NCBI RefSeq assembly: GCF_000250655.1
Contig: NC_016935.1
Location: 1,630,001 to 1,694,000, forward strand
DNA: 64,000 nt
Direction of reading: 5' to 3'
DNA from: Paenibacillus mucilaginosus 3016
GTDB lineage: Bacteria > Bacillota > Bacilli > Paenibacillales > NBRC-103111
The position numbers and the translations under genes were made by a program. The notes under the pieces were generated by a model, which was not told the origin of the DNA, did not search any database, and saw only the letters and a program-made list of their open reading frames with translations. Numbering within the stretch: position 1 is the stretch's first letter; each line of letters opens with the position of its first letter. Shown piece after piece: positions 47,661 to 56,336 of the stretch.

Positions 47661-49373
47661 ATGACGGAGCAGTATCGTTTTTTCGGCAGCACCGAGGGGG
47701 ACGTGAGGGAATACAATCAGCTCGAGTTTGCGGAGGTCTTTGACCGGTTCTTCCAGACGGGCATTTTCCCCCGGGTTGGTGCGGAGCTCAAGGTACTGGA
47801 AACCGACCCCCAGCGGCTTGCCGTCCGGGTAAGTACTGGACAGGCATGGCTGCGGGGCTATTGGTATCGTAATGATGACTTCAAGGAGATTGAACTGCCG
47901 CCGGCACATCCGGAGTTCCCACGAATCCATCGCATCGTCGTTCGGCTGGATACGCTGAATAAACGGGATATCATTGCCCTCGTTAAGGCAGGCGAGCCAT
48001 CGGCGACCCCCGTCCCTCTTGCGCTGGAGCAAAATGAGGAGTACTGGGAAATCGGTTTGGCTGACGTTTATGTGGCTGCGGGAGTGACGAAGGTCGATGC
48101 AAGCAACATTACCGATATTCGGTACAGCGGCGGTGGCGGAAAGGCGGTTGGTCACGACTTCACCGACCTGCAGCTCCTTGCCGATCAGGCCGTTGCCAAA
48201 GCGAATGCAAGTCTCCCTAAAGACGGCAGTCAGCCCATGACCGGCGCACTCCGGTCAGCAGTTGGATCTGCCTCCGGCGGGCGCGTGCATCATTACCTGG
48301 GGAGCACCAATGATGTCCATCGGGTTGGCATCGGCTTGGATGGCGATGAAAACGGGGATGATCAGGTCGGGTCGGCCTTCACCGTGTGGGCCTACAAGAA
48401 TAACGGGCAATACCACAAGACGCTGATGCAAATCTGGCGCGACGGCACGGCCTTTATTGACGGGAAGCGTGTCATTCTGGCGGACTCCGGAGGAAGCATT
48501 GATTCGGCCATCATCAAGAATTCCACTATCAATGACTCCACACTCAATAACCCGCGAATTTTGTGGAATCGTGATTCCGACTATGCCCGGCTGGAGTTTG
48601 TGGACGAGGGAGCTAACAAGGATATCCTCACCTTAACGGTAGGTGATGATGCTCAAGGGTCAGATACAGGGATCGAGGATTTCTTCCGGTTGAAGTTCGG
48701 CGATGATACGGTGGCCCGTTTCCGCAGCCAATCCCTAACCATTGGTGAGCCTGGTTCAGGTTTTGAGATGTACAAGAATGGAGACCTGTGGCAGCGCGGC
48801 GAACTCATGGCCCCTACAAGAGTTAGAGGGGGAGTCATGGAATATTGGGACGGAGAAAGATGGAGGGCGGCAGGCATGAGTACAATCGTGGTAAGTGGCA
48901 CGGTACAGGAGACCATTCACGGATCGGCAGCCGACTTCGCGGGCGGAAGCTCCTATGGAGGCCGGAAGTTTCTAGTGGCGAAGCACATACCCAAAGGCGT
49001 CGGAGAGCTCAATATTGTTGTGGACTTCTACAACAACACAAATTCAGGAGGTGGATATACAGGGATTCAGGTTTTTTCTCCCGTGCAGCATATGTCAAAC
49101 AGCAGCACGAGTGGGTACTTCGCGCGGGAAGCGTACGATGGGTACGGTCCTTTGTGGTGGCACGCATACGGGACATACTGGGATACTGACTCGGACTTCC
49201 GATGGAATAGCAGTTTGGTTGGCGGCACAGGCGGAAGTATGGGCGCCAGCTCATGGGCGACATACGAAACGACGGTGAAGGTATCGACAAAAATGCCCAT
49301 TTACGTTTTGGGATACTCGAGCTTGGGGGCATTCAAAATTGCCAATGTTCGCTTTCGATACGATGTTCTATAA
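47661..49373 (+). CDS. Baseplate/tail fibre protein
   Basis: 570 aa. The N-terminal 165 residues (EYNQLEFAEVFDRFFQTGIF then VSTGQAWLRGYWYRNDDFKE) are the typical baseplate-anchoring domain of Firmicute fibres. A helical linker, repeated short beta segments (SAIIKNSTINDSTLNNPR, 280-300) and a variable C-terminal part (430-570, Gly/Ser/Tyr/Trp-rich) that should bind the receptor follow. ATG behind GGAGGTGAG, one base after the preceding stop. Confidence 0.85.
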   Translation: MTEQYRFFGSTEGDVREYNQLEFAEVFDRFFQTGIFPRVGAELKVLETDPQRLAVRVSTGQAWLRGYWYRNDDFKEIELPPAHPEFPRIHRIVVRLDTLNKRDIIALVKAGEPSATPVPLALEQNEEYWEIGLADVYVAAGVTKVDASNITDIRYSGGGGKAVGHDFTDLQLLADQAVAKANASLPKDGSQPMTGALRSAVGSASGGRVHHYLGSTNDVHRVGIGLDGDENGDDQVGSAFTVWAYKNNGQYHKTLMQIWRDGTAFIDGKRVILADSGGSIDSAIIKNSTINDSTLNNPRILWNRDSDYARLEFVDEGANKDILTLTVGDDAQGSDTGIEDFFRLKFGDDTVARFRSQSLTIGEPGSGFEMYKNGDLWQRGELMAPTRVRGGVMEYWDGERWRAAGMSTIVVSGTVQETIHGSAADFAGGSSYGGRKFLVAKHIPKGVGELNIVVDFYNNTNSGGGYTGIQVFSPVQHMSNSSTSGYFAREAYDGYGPLWWHAYGTYWDTDSDFRWNSSLVGGTGGSMGASSWATYETTVKVSTKMPIYVLGYSSLGAFKIANVRFRYDVL

Positions 49374-49384
49374 GGAGGGAGACC

Positions 49385-49660
49385 ATGTACGCCATATACA
49401 ATGACGGAGGACGCCCCAATGGCATTATCCCAAATGTGACCGAGGAAATGGCTGCAACTTTGCCACAGCAGTATGTGCTGTTCGACGGAGATCCCCCGGA
49501 AGTTCCAGCAGGACACCGCCTGATGGTCAATTTCGAAGCAAAGGAAGTCGGCACAGAACCTATACCAACGCCTCCGAAAACACCTGAGCAAGAAATCGAG
49601 GAACTCAAGAATGAGATTTCCGTTCTACGTACGACTGTCAACTATCTCCTGGGAGTCTAA
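49385..49660 (+). CDS. Small tail-fibre-associated protein
   Basis: 91 aa behind AAGGAGGG. Begins YAIYNDGGRPNGIIPNVTEE and ends in a short coiled coil (EIEELKNEISVLRTTVNYLL), the usual form of the ORF preceding XkdX. Possibly a fibre chaperone. Confidence 0.7.
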   Translation: MYAIYNDGGRPNGIIPNVTEEMAATLPQQYVLFDGDPPEVPAGHRLMVNFEAKEVGTEPIPTPPKTPEQEIEELKNEISVLRTTVNYLLGV

Positions 49661-49680
49661 CTGAAACGGAGGGGAATTGG

Positions 49681-49824
49681 ATGCCGAGCATACTTTATCC
49701 GCACTTTGAGATCTGCTGGGTCAAAAAGGCCGTTACAGCAGCTCAGCTTCAAACTGCTGTAACGAAAAAGTACATTACCGAAGAAGAAAAAGTGTTGATT
49801 GTAAGCAAAGAGCAGAGGGACTGA
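49681..49824 (+). CDS. XkdX family protein
   Basis: 47 aa. PHFEICWVKKAVTAAQLQTA, then KYITEEEKVLIV, matches the XkdX family, always found between fibre and lysis genes in Bacillus phages (PBSX). Function unknown. Its start follows ACGGAGGGGAATTGG. Confidence 0.85.
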   Translation: MPSILYPHFEICWVKKAVTAAQLQTAVTKKYITEEEKVLIVSKEQRD

Positions 49825-49854
49825 AGGGGGACTCAATGAAAGGAGGTGATACGG

Positions 49855-50193
49855 ATGACTAACGATACGAAAGCGCTCAGTGACCAAATTGTAAACGTTA
49901 GGCTCGACATTAGGGAACTGAATACGAAGATGGACGGTATTAAGGACCTGACCAAAAAAGTCGAAGAGGTCCACGATACGGCCAAGGAAGCACTGGCCAG
50001 CACCAAATCTGCTCATAAAAGAATCGATGAATTGGTGCCGGTTAGCACGCTCGTAATTCAGAATGAAAAGGAAACAGATCGAGCCAATAAACGGTTAGAT
50101 TTTTATGATAAGCTGGCATTTTGGTTCGGCACATCGATCTTGGGCAGCGTCATCTTAGGCGGCTTGGGATTGTGGAAGACGTATAAGCCGTAA
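49855..50193 (+). CDS. XhlA-like membrane protein (lysis)
   Basis: 112 aa. Coiled coil (LDIRELNTKMDGIKDLTKKV) and a single C-terminal membrane helix (FWFGTSILGSVILGGLGLW) as in the XhlA/hemolysin family that helps holin-endolysin lysis. ATG at 49855 behind AAAGGAGGTG. Confidence 0.88.
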   Translation: MTNDTKALSDQIVNVRLDIRELNTKMDGIKDLTKKVEEVHDTAKEALASTKSAHKRIDELVPVSTLVIQNEKETDRANKRLDFYDKLAFWFGTSILGSVILGGLGLWKTYKP

Positions 50194-50202
50194 GGAGGAC
50201 CT

Positions 50203-51592
50203 ATGATCGCGATTAAACAAAAATTCATCCCACTAGGGAGTCCGAACCGTCCAGGACGTCGGCGCCAAGCGCGCGGCGTCCTTTTTCATACCACGAATAA
50301 TTGGAAGTACGGCGCAGGCGATGAGATGCATGGGGAGTACATGGCCACGGTTAAGGATCGGGTCGTCAGCTGGCATGTGACGGTCGATAAGGACAGCGCT
50401 ACGCAGCATATTCCCTTTGACGAGAATGCCTACCACGCGGGTGACGGTAACGGGGACTACAACTCCTACTGGATCGGGGTAGAGATCGCGTGCGAAGCCG
50501 TAGAACCTGGTGAGCCGCTTGATTTGCCAACATACCGCAACGCTGTTGATGTGGTTGCCCAGATCATGATGCAGCAAGGATTCGATTCATGGGAGCAGCT
50601 GCAACCCCACAAAGTGGTTTATGGCAAGGATTGCCCGCACCATTCGTTATTGTATCATGACAGGTTCAAAAGAGACGTTTTTGAAAGGATGGGGACAAAA
50701 TTGCTTCCTGCAGTGGTGAAGGAGCGGATTTATTCTATGAACGGCGTGCTTAAGCGCTGCGATGGAGACTACAAAGTTAAGGCAACAGATGTTCGATACC
50801 TGAAACTGGATGGGAAAAGGCTGCGTTTTAAGTTTGTAGCTCGTACAGGGGCAAAGGTATCGGAGCTGCTTATAGAATACGGTGCAGATTTTGCAACGAA
50901 TGCTCCGTATTTCTGGGACGGCAAAGTGCTTGGAGATGCAGTAGCCGAGGGGCAGGTCATCGCCCAGGCGTACGGCAAGATGCTCACCTGGCATGAGTTC
51001 GGGGTTAAGGGAGGCCGGCCGCAAATCGGGCAGCTAGATCCCATAGTGCAATGGGATGTGCTTGTTCAAGGGGCTCCCCTGCTTATCGAGGCCGGAAATA
51101 TTTGCTGGGATTATTACCGAATTCAACAACAGGTCCCGGATGACATTGGTACAAGCCGGGCACAGCGAACATTGTATGGTATCGATGCATCGGGCGATTT
51201 GCATATTGCTGTAGCGGATGGTCGGACGAAGTTCGATCAGGGGCTCACGCTAGAAGAGGCCGCGCTTTACATGCAGTCTAAGGGGATGCACCTGGGCGCT
51301 GAACTTCGATGGCGGTGGCTCCAGTGTGCTGGCTCAGAAAGGGAAGGGGAGCCTGGGGCAAAATCAAGGAGCGGGGGAGAGAGTGGTGAATCACGCCCTT
51401 CTGATTTGGATTGAAGAACCAGCGCCGATTACACCGCCGGCAGCGTCACCCAGCGAAGAGTGGAAGCAAAAGGCTATTGCATGGCTGACAGAACGCGGAG
51501 GCATCGAAAGCCCGCACGACCCAAATGAGCGGGTGGAATTCGCAGAACTCGCTGTAGTACTCAAAAACTTGGTTGAAAAGGGAGCGATTTAA
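50203..51592 (+). pseudogene. Endolysin: amidase_2 plus phosphodiester-glycosidase-like domain, frameshifted
   Basis: The first frame (to 51414) codes an N-acetylmuramoyl-L-alanine amidase (residues 20-165: GVLFHTTNNWKYGAGDEMHG, then WIGVEIACEA and PHKVVYGKDCPHH with zinc ligands) and most of a NAGPA/DUF2233-like domain (TNAPYFWDGKVLGDAVAEGQ, then GIDASGDLHIAVADGR). At GGGG (51282-51285) one extra base throws off the frame: the other frame reads CTWALNFDGGGSSVLAQ, then VVNHALLIWIEE, the missing core, and continues to 51592. The amidase part is intact and may suffice for lysis. A true mutation, a sequencing error and slippage are all possible. Confidence 0.8.
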
Positions 51593-51594
51593 TC

Positions 51595-51990
51595 ATGACC
51601 ATGGAAATCATCCAACCTCATATCACTGAAATTGCCCAGTCCGTTCTTACCATTGCCGCATTGATTGCACTTGCGGGCCTCCGCCAAGTCAAAAAGAAGG
51701 CTCTGGAGCTGTACAAAGCACAGACTACTGATGCACAGCGCGAGGTCCTTAATAAAGTCGGCACAGAGGCATTTGCTCACGCCGAAACGCTGTACAAGGG
51801 AATGGGCGGGGATGCCAAGCTGGATGCAGCATACGAGTATGCGTCCAAGAAACTCGGGCAACTGGGGGTTAATCTTACTCCCGAGGAGATCAAAGCCTCG
51901 ATCCATAAAGCGTGGTTGGATCACAATGCGAAGGTGCAACCTGCAAAACTGAATGACTCCGGAACGAGCAGCGACCAAAAGGTGATATAA
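51595..51990 (+). CDS. LLH-family phage holin
   Basis: 131 aa with one N-terminal membrane helix (ITEIAQSVLTIAALIALAGL) and a long helical tail: AEAFAH-like region then GVNLTPEEIKASIHKAWLDH. It forms membrane lesions that release the endolysin. Two bases after the endolysin frame, ATG behind AAGGGAG. Its last 40 residues are the pattern that reappears as fragments downstream. Confidence 0.88.
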   Translation: MTMEIIQPHITEIAQSVLTIAALIALAGLRQVKKKALELYKAQTTDAQREVLNKVGTEAFAHAETLYKGMGGDAKLDAAYEYASKKLGQLGVNLTPEEIKASIHKAWLDHNAKVQPAKLNDSGTSSDQKVI

Positions 51991-51999
51991 CGAAAGTCC

Positions 52000-52160
52000 C
52001 CCACTGGTTGAGGCGGCCTTCAAGGATTTTGGAGGAGGCGGAGAACTATGTGTTGGGTCGCCTGGAGGACATTGGCTTAACCCTGACCTCACAGGAAGTT
52101 CGCGCCGCGATCGAGAAGGCCGTACTGGAGCATAACGCAGTTGTGAAGAATGACACGAAA
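52000..52160 (+). pseudogene. Remnant of a second LLH holin gene
   Basis: VEAAFKDFGGGGE in one frame and NYVLGRLEDIGLTLTSQEVR in the next, one base apart, then AAIEKAVLEHNAVVKN. This is the C-terminal half of an LLH holin without the membrane helix. It is closely similar to the intact holin in pattern but not identical in sequence, so it comes from another phage or an older duplication. Confidence 0.75.
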
Positions 52161-52199
52161 CGCCCTGCCGAAATGCGGGGCGATTTTTTGCTTTACAAA
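52097..52199 (+). repeat. Holin-tail/terminator repeat, copy 1
   Basis: Coding end of the holin remnant followed by a terminator hairpin (CGCCCTGC, loop, GCGGGGCG, six T). Copies 2 and 3 at 53072-53176 and 54872-54964 share ATCGAGAAGGCCGTACTGGA or a close variant, and the CGCCC...GGGCG hairpin. Confidence 0.8.
52160..52186 (+). terminator. Terminator of the lysis module
   Basis: CGCCCTGC and GCGGGGCG pair over eight bases (one G-U), loop CGAAAT, then ATTTTTT. It should end the late transcript. Confidence 0.8.
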
Positions 52200-52264
52200 C
52201 CAAGCCGCTTGAGTCATTATGCCTTGTCTGAACTAACTCTCCCGGTTAGCGTAAACCATTAACA

Positions 52265-52900
52265 TTAACCTGTTGTCTTGCGTGCTTTCTGTTTAAACCA
52301 TCTCATGCTTATTTTGATTTTTTTTATCTTACTTGATGAGGGTTTCTTCTTAAGTGGAGACGTTATAGTGATTTTGTTGGTTAGGTATCTTGCAGCTGCA
52401 GCTATGAAAACAGTCGTAACAAAAGAAGCTGTATAGTGCCAACGATTTATCTCGTACATATCCCAATATACTAACAATGGTTGCGCAATGAAAGATGTTG
52501 CAGCAGCAAAAAACATAACACCTGCAAAAAATTTCATTGAGTTGGTGTAATAATAATGAAATAGTAATAAAAGTACTGTAGGGAAGACACTTAGGCTACC
52601 CGGTAAAAATGTATGAAATGCAGGGATTATCTTGATTGGATATAAAAATAAATTAAAGCCTAACCCTAATTGATCCAATAGCGAGGCAAGGAATGAAACT
52701 AATAAAGTAAAGATCGCATACTCTGCTTTTTTCAGTCTTTGATGACGAAACAAAAGTACTACAATGAGCCATGGAACAATTAGTATGCCCAGCAATAAGT
52801 ACCATTCCCATGAGAAAATATACTGATTCCAGTAGTCTGTATGAAGATTTTTTAACTTTTCTGAAACAGTTTGGAGTTCACTTTGAAGATTTTTATCCAT
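52265..52900 (-). CDS. CBO0543-like integral membrane protein
   Basis: 211 aa with about six membrane helices (WYLLLGILIVPWLIVVLLF, then YAIFTLLVSFLASLLDQLGL and GSLSVFPTVLLLLFHYYYTN). The Trp- and Tyr-rich loops (SWEWYLLLG, WDMYEINRWHY) fit the CBO0543-like group. Basic C-terminal tail (KKKPSSSKIKKIKISM). AT-rich, on the strand opposite to the lysis genes. Function unknown. Confidence 0.7.
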   Translation of the reverse strand: MDKNLQSELQTVSEKLKNLHTDYWNQYIFSWEWYLLLGILIVPWLIVVLLFRHQRLKKAEYAIFTLLVSFLASLLDQLGLGFNLFLYPIKIIPAFHTFLPGSLSVFPTVLLLLFHYYYTNSMKFFAGVMFFAAATSFIAQPLLVYWDMYEINRWHYTASFVTTVFIAAAARYLTNKITITSPLKKKPSSSKIKKIKISMRWFKQKARKTTG

Positions 52901-53385
52901 GATTGGTGCCCCCGCTGTAAGTTCTTCGGTAGTTTTTACGATATATCGTCCCCCTTTGTTGCCTAAATATCCAAATCCAAACCCGATCTTTTCATTTATA
53001 ACTATCCTGTCCGTTTTGTTGAGTTACCCCCCCATTAGTTTAACAAACTTTGGATTATGCAACACTTGCCATTCGCGTCGTGATCGAGAAGGCCGTACTG
53101 GATCATAACGCAGTTGCAAAGAAATAACACGAAGCGCCCTTGCCGATATGGCTGGGCGATTTTTTTGCTTAAAAAACTAGGAATACTAGCTTCGCCGTCT
53201 CACATTATTGTTCTTCGCTGAGTTCGACGAAACGGACAACTCTCCTGATCGCTGCACTGAACGGTCGAACCTTCTCGTGGTATGCTCAGGGACTTCAGGG
53301 CCAATCAGTCATCAATATCGGATTCCCGAATATACATTTGTGTATTTGGTCCGATCAACTCGTTAGGAAAGGCGTGATCATGTGA
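52901..53385. other. Gap holding holin-tail copy 2 and a putative leader
   Basis: About 485 bases with no full gene. Copy 2 of the holin-tail repeat is at 53072-53176. The rest to 53385 shows no recognisable motif; a weak GGAAAGG at 53366-53372 serves the cupin gene. Confidence 0.5.
53072..53176 (+). repeat. Holin-tail/terminator repeat, copy 2
   Basis: Encodes VIEKAVLDHNAVAKK and a stop, then a hairpin CGCCCTTGCC / GGCTGGGCG and seven T. No start codon or holin body is joined to it, so only the end of the gene was carried here. Confidence 0.8.
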
Positions 53386-53952
53386 ATGACAACTGACGGC
53401 AATCAAATTGACTATAGTTCTCCTTCATTGAATTTGTCTTTTGACCTAAGGTCTTCTCCGTATTTCATTAAGGACAAACAGAACTTTCTTCTTTATCAAA
53501 CGGCGAAACAGTTACCCGCCATGCAAGGCCTAAGCTTGGTCGACGTATTTTTAAGTAGAGGACATAGCGTAGAACCTCATTGGCACCCCAATGCGAATGA
53601 ACTACTTTATATGATACAAGGAGAGATCGTCGAATCCGTTCTGAATCCATTCACTCTTCAAGTGCTTAGTTACCGTGTAGGGCCACTACAATCGGTGTAT
53701 ATCCCGATGGGATGGTGGCATTGGACGATCGCAGTCACAGATCACACCCGCCTTGTGGTCAGCTTCGATAATGGACAATTTGAAACCACTTATGGATCTG
53801 ACATCCTGAGGAAGACGCCTCCTGAGGTGATCCAGATAGTATACGGCATAAAAGCAGCCCAATGGGCTGAAGTAATCAAGCCGATCGATCAAACCGTTGT
53901 CATTGGTCCGCCGCGAGGCACGATGACGAATAGGAACCAAAGGTCACCATAA
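53386..53952 (+). CDS. Cupin-domain protein
   Basis: 188 aa. A single cupin barrel of the oxalate-decarboxylase type: LVDVFLSRGHSVEPHWHPNA, then ELLYMIQGEIVESVL (motif 1 with HxH and Glu) and VYIPMGWWHWTIAVTDHTRL (motif 2 His). No signal peptide. Substrate unknown; metal ligands are present, so it may be an enzyme or a storage/spore protein. The ribosome site GGAAAGG is 13 bases upstream. Closed by a strong terminator. Confidence 0.85.
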   Translation: MTTDGNQIDYSSPSLNLSFDLRSSPYFIKDKQNFLLYQTAKQLPAMQGLSLVDVFLSRGHSVEPHWHPNANELLYMIQGEIVESVLNPFTLQVLSYRVGPLQSVYIPMGWWHWTIAVTDHTRLVVSFDNGQFETTYGSDILRKTPPEVIQIVYGIKAAQWAEVIKPIDQTVVIGPPRGTMTNRNQRSP

Positions 53953-53968
53953 GGGTGACCTCTTTTTT
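53941..53968 (+). terminator. Rho-independent terminator
   Basis: AGGTCACC, short loop, GGTGACCT, then CTTTTTT. The left arm overlaps the last codons of the cupin gene. Confidence 0.9.
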
Positions 53969-54050
53969 ATTCAAGCGGAAGTAAAGCGTATGAACAACAA
54001 CGGTTGCTGGAAACAATAGGGATTACGACTTTTTGAAAGTAGGAGAATTT

Positions 54051-54926
54051 ATGCCGAACATGATCTGGTATTACGGATTGATTGTCATAGGGGCGATCAT
54101 TACAGGCTATACGTTGTTTCGAAAAAGAAATGTAGTGGATTTGTTCACTTACTTTTTGTTTACAACAGCTTGGACATGGGTAGGTGAAGCCGTCGTGCTC
54201 TTCGTATTCAATGCTTACGCTTATAAACCCGGACTGTATCCGGATCCTTTTGCTGAAAATATTATCGGCCATATCATAGCAAATTCAGCAATATGGGCGT
54301 CAACCGCGATTTGGGTTATGATTTTTCAGCCGACCTATCTCATTATCGGATTGATCTGCTTATTGTTTATGCTGATAGAGGAAATGTTTCTTAACGCCGG
54401 CGTCTATACTCAGTATTGGTGGCACACATATATGACCGGTATTTGTTCCTTTGTTTTTTTAGCTGCCATGAAGAAGTGGTACATAATATTAAAGAAAACT
54501 AAACGAAACTCCCCACGCATTACAGTTTTCTGGACAATCGCATGGATCATTTTACAGACTCCGACGAGCGTGCTCATGCTTTTCGACAAACAGTTTTTTC
54601 GCGTAAATTGGGTCGAGAACATTTACAGGGACAGCACGTTATTTAGCGGTTTTTTGTACCATGTCCTGATGGCATTTATTGTAATCTACTTTATGTTCGT
54701 GCCCAAGAACAAATACTGGAAACTGGCCCCTTTCTTAATTCTGATATTAGCAGATGTAATTCTCTGGAGCACCGGCATATTGATATTCTATGGTGATTGG
54801 AAAATGATTTATCTAATCTGCATTCGCGCCGCATGTTTGCTGTACATCTACATGCTTGAGAAACATTCGGTAAACAGCGTGATTGAGAAGGCATCGCTGG
54901 AGCATAAAGCTGTTGCGAAGAAATGA
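54051..54926 (+). CDS. CBO0543-like membrane protein ending in a holin tail
   Basis: 291 aa, ATG at 54051 behind TAGGAG. Seven or eight helices (IWYYGLIVIGAIITGYTLFR, then LFTYFLFTTAWTWVGEAVVL, FAENIIGHIIANSAIWASTA and later LAPFLILILADVILWSTGIL). The last 16 residues, SVIEKASLEHKAVAKK, are the end of the LLH holin joined in frame, followed by the terminator of copy 3. So the native stop was replaced by a holin end. Function unknown. Confidence 0.75.
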   Translation: MPNMIWYYGLIVIGAIITGYTLFRKRNVVDLFTYFLFTTAWTWVGEAVVLFVFNAYAYKPGLYPDPFAENIIGHIIANSAIWASTAIWVMIFQPTYLIIGLICLLFMLIEEMFLNAGVYTQYWWHTYMTGICSFVFLAAMKKWYIILKKTKRNSPRITVFWTIAWIILQTPTSVLMLFDKQFFRVNWVENIYRDSTLFSGFLYHVLMAFIVIYFMFVPKNKYWKLAPFLILILADVILWSTGILIFYGDWKMIYLICIRAACLLYIYMLEKHSVNSVIEKASLEHKAVAKK

Positions 54927-54964
54927 CTTTAAGCGCCCTTGCCGAATGGCAGGGCGCTGTTTGC
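54872..54964 (+). repeat. Holin-tail/terminator repeat, copy 3 (in-frame fusion)
   Basis: Encodes SVIEKASLEHKAVAKK at the end of the membrane protein, then GCGCCCTTGCC / GGCAGGGCGC hairpin. More diverged than copies 1 and 2 but with the same layout. Confidence 0.75.
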
Positions 54965-55051
54965 TATCATACCCTCCTCTCACCGTCATGGATGAATAAT
55001 AATTTGTCAGGATGTAACAATACCAAGTGAGGCAGTGAGAGGGGGAGTCCG

Positions 55052-55525
55052 GTGGGGTTTGCTTTTTTCTTTTTTGTGGCGTGGCTTACGATAGCAGGAT
55101 TCGGGTTTATGAGGAAGCAGCTTACTTTTGTCGAAAATACCGTTCTGCTGTTACTCATCATGATTATCAGCATTCACTGGTCGTGGATTATCTTTGAAGA
55201 GTTGAAGCACGTCGAGATTTCAAAAGAACCAATAAATTATACGACCTTCCTGATCCACCGGAGCATTACCATCCCTGTGATGGTGGTCATCGCTATCAAT
55301 TTGGTGAAGCGGGCGGCTACCATTACCAAAGCACTGCTGACGGCCGGCCTTTCCGTCCTGCTTCATGTGGTCCTTGTACTTGTCGGACGTTTTGTCGGGA
55401 TCACGCATGCGGTGCATTGGAATCTGATCTATGACGTGGTTTATTTTGCTCTGCTGCACGTCATCGCTTATGTCTTCTTAAAGTACTTCCACCATTTGGG
55501 CCAAAGCGAGGCGGAACGCGTATGA
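55052..55525 (+). CDS. Small polytopic membrane protein
   Basis: 157 aa, GTG start behind GAGAGGGGGAG. Four membrane helices (FAFFFFVAWLTIAGFGF, VLLLLIMIISIHWSWIIFEE, VMVVIAINLVK and LSVLLHVVLVLVGRFVGITH). Overlaps the next gene by four bases (ATGA), so they are made as a pair. Not assigned to a family, but similar in style to the other cargo proteins. Confidence 0.65.
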   Translation: MGFAFFFFVAWLTIAGFGFMRKQLTFVENTVLLLLIMIISIHWSWIIFEELKHVEISKEPINYTTFLIHRSITIPVMVVIAINLVKRAATITKALLTAGLSVLLHVVLVLVGRFVGITHAVHWNLIYDVVYFALLHVIAYVFLKYFHHLGQSEAERV

Positions 55526-56067
55526 CTCTCTGGGTGAACTTCAGTCTCAACGAAATCTCGATATTGGTGCTCAACACCGCCGTGTATGTGCTCATGTTTT
55601 TTCTGCCCAGGAAATTAACGTCTCAGGTCCGAACGCTGAGCTTGCTATGGGGATTCACCATTGGGGTTATCTTTGATTTTACGATCGGCGGAGGACTCAT
55701 TGATTTCTATATGGTGAACGATTCGAACCATTTTGAAGCCTTTGATTTTTTGTATTACTTTCTGTTTGCGCCCTTCGGATATTTTTTCTTCTATTTCTAT
55801 GAAATCCTGCGGATCAACAAAAAAACGTTCATTCCTTATGTGTTGGCCTGGTCCGTCGTTGGGGTGGCGGCGCAGTGGGCGTTCACCTTTCTGGAGATTA
55901 TTACGTTTCAGAAAGGGTACAAGGTCCCTTATTCGTTCCCAGTGTTCCTGGTAACCCAGACCTTGACGGGGATATATTTGGAACGCGTAAAGTCCAGACA
56001 ACCTATTATGGCTGCTCCCAAGAAGAAAGAGTCCAGAAAATATGTGCTCAGGAGATGGCTTACCTGA
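55522..56067 (+). CDS. CBO0543-like integral membrane protein
   Basis: 181 aa with about five helices (ISILVLNTAVYVLMFFLPRK, then LSLLWGFTIGVIFDFTIGGG, FDFLYYFLFAPFGYFFFYFY and LAWSVVGVAAQWAFTFLEII). The late WAFTFLEIITFQKGYKVPYS mirrors the FEWISVLFGYLIYKGWRMWY ending of the 27-kb member, which supports kinship. Basic tail. Translationally coupled to the 157-aa protein. Confidence 0.7.
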   Translation: MTLWVNFSLNEISILVLNTAVYVLMFFLPRKLTSQVRTLSLLWGFTIGVIFDFTIGGGLIDFYMVNDSNHFEAFDFLYYFLFAPFGYFFFYFYEILRINKKTFIPYVLAWSVVGVAAQWAFTFLEIITFQKGYKVPYSFPVFLVTQTLTGIYLERVKSRQPIMAAPKKKESRKYVLRRWLT

Positions 56068-56124
56068 GAAGAAAGCTATGGGAAATAAGCCCACCTGCCG
56101 ATATAGTTTATGGAGGTGGACTTT

Positions 56125-56322
56125 ATGAGAAAAGTGGAACGCAATGCTCTCCAGCCTGGCAGACTGATAAACGTGTATTACGATTTAGGAGGAGGTGAGG
56201 AAATGAGTGTCGGGCATTTTAGAGAAATCAGCATCGACATTCTTGATGAAGATTCTTCGGCTTTCATAATACTAGAAGGCATAAATGAGGGAATTATGGG
56301 AATCAATCTGGAATGTGTATAA
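56125..56322 (+). CDS. Hypothetical small protein
   Basis: 65 aa, ATG at 56125 behind TGGAGGTGG. Beta-rich (RLINVYYDLGGGEEMSVGHF, then ISIDILDEDSSAFIILEGIN). Not recognised. Confidence 0.5.
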   Translation: MRKVERNALQPGRLINVYYDLGGGEEMSVGHFREISIDILDEDSSAFIILEGINEGIMGINLECV

Positions 56323-56336
56323 AATGTTATTCCAGC

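Noticed and set aside
51326-51592. Separate 88-aa gene behind the endolysin
   Set aside because: In its frame it continues the NAGPA-like domain backwards through CTWALNFDGGGSS, so it is the shifted end of the endolysin.
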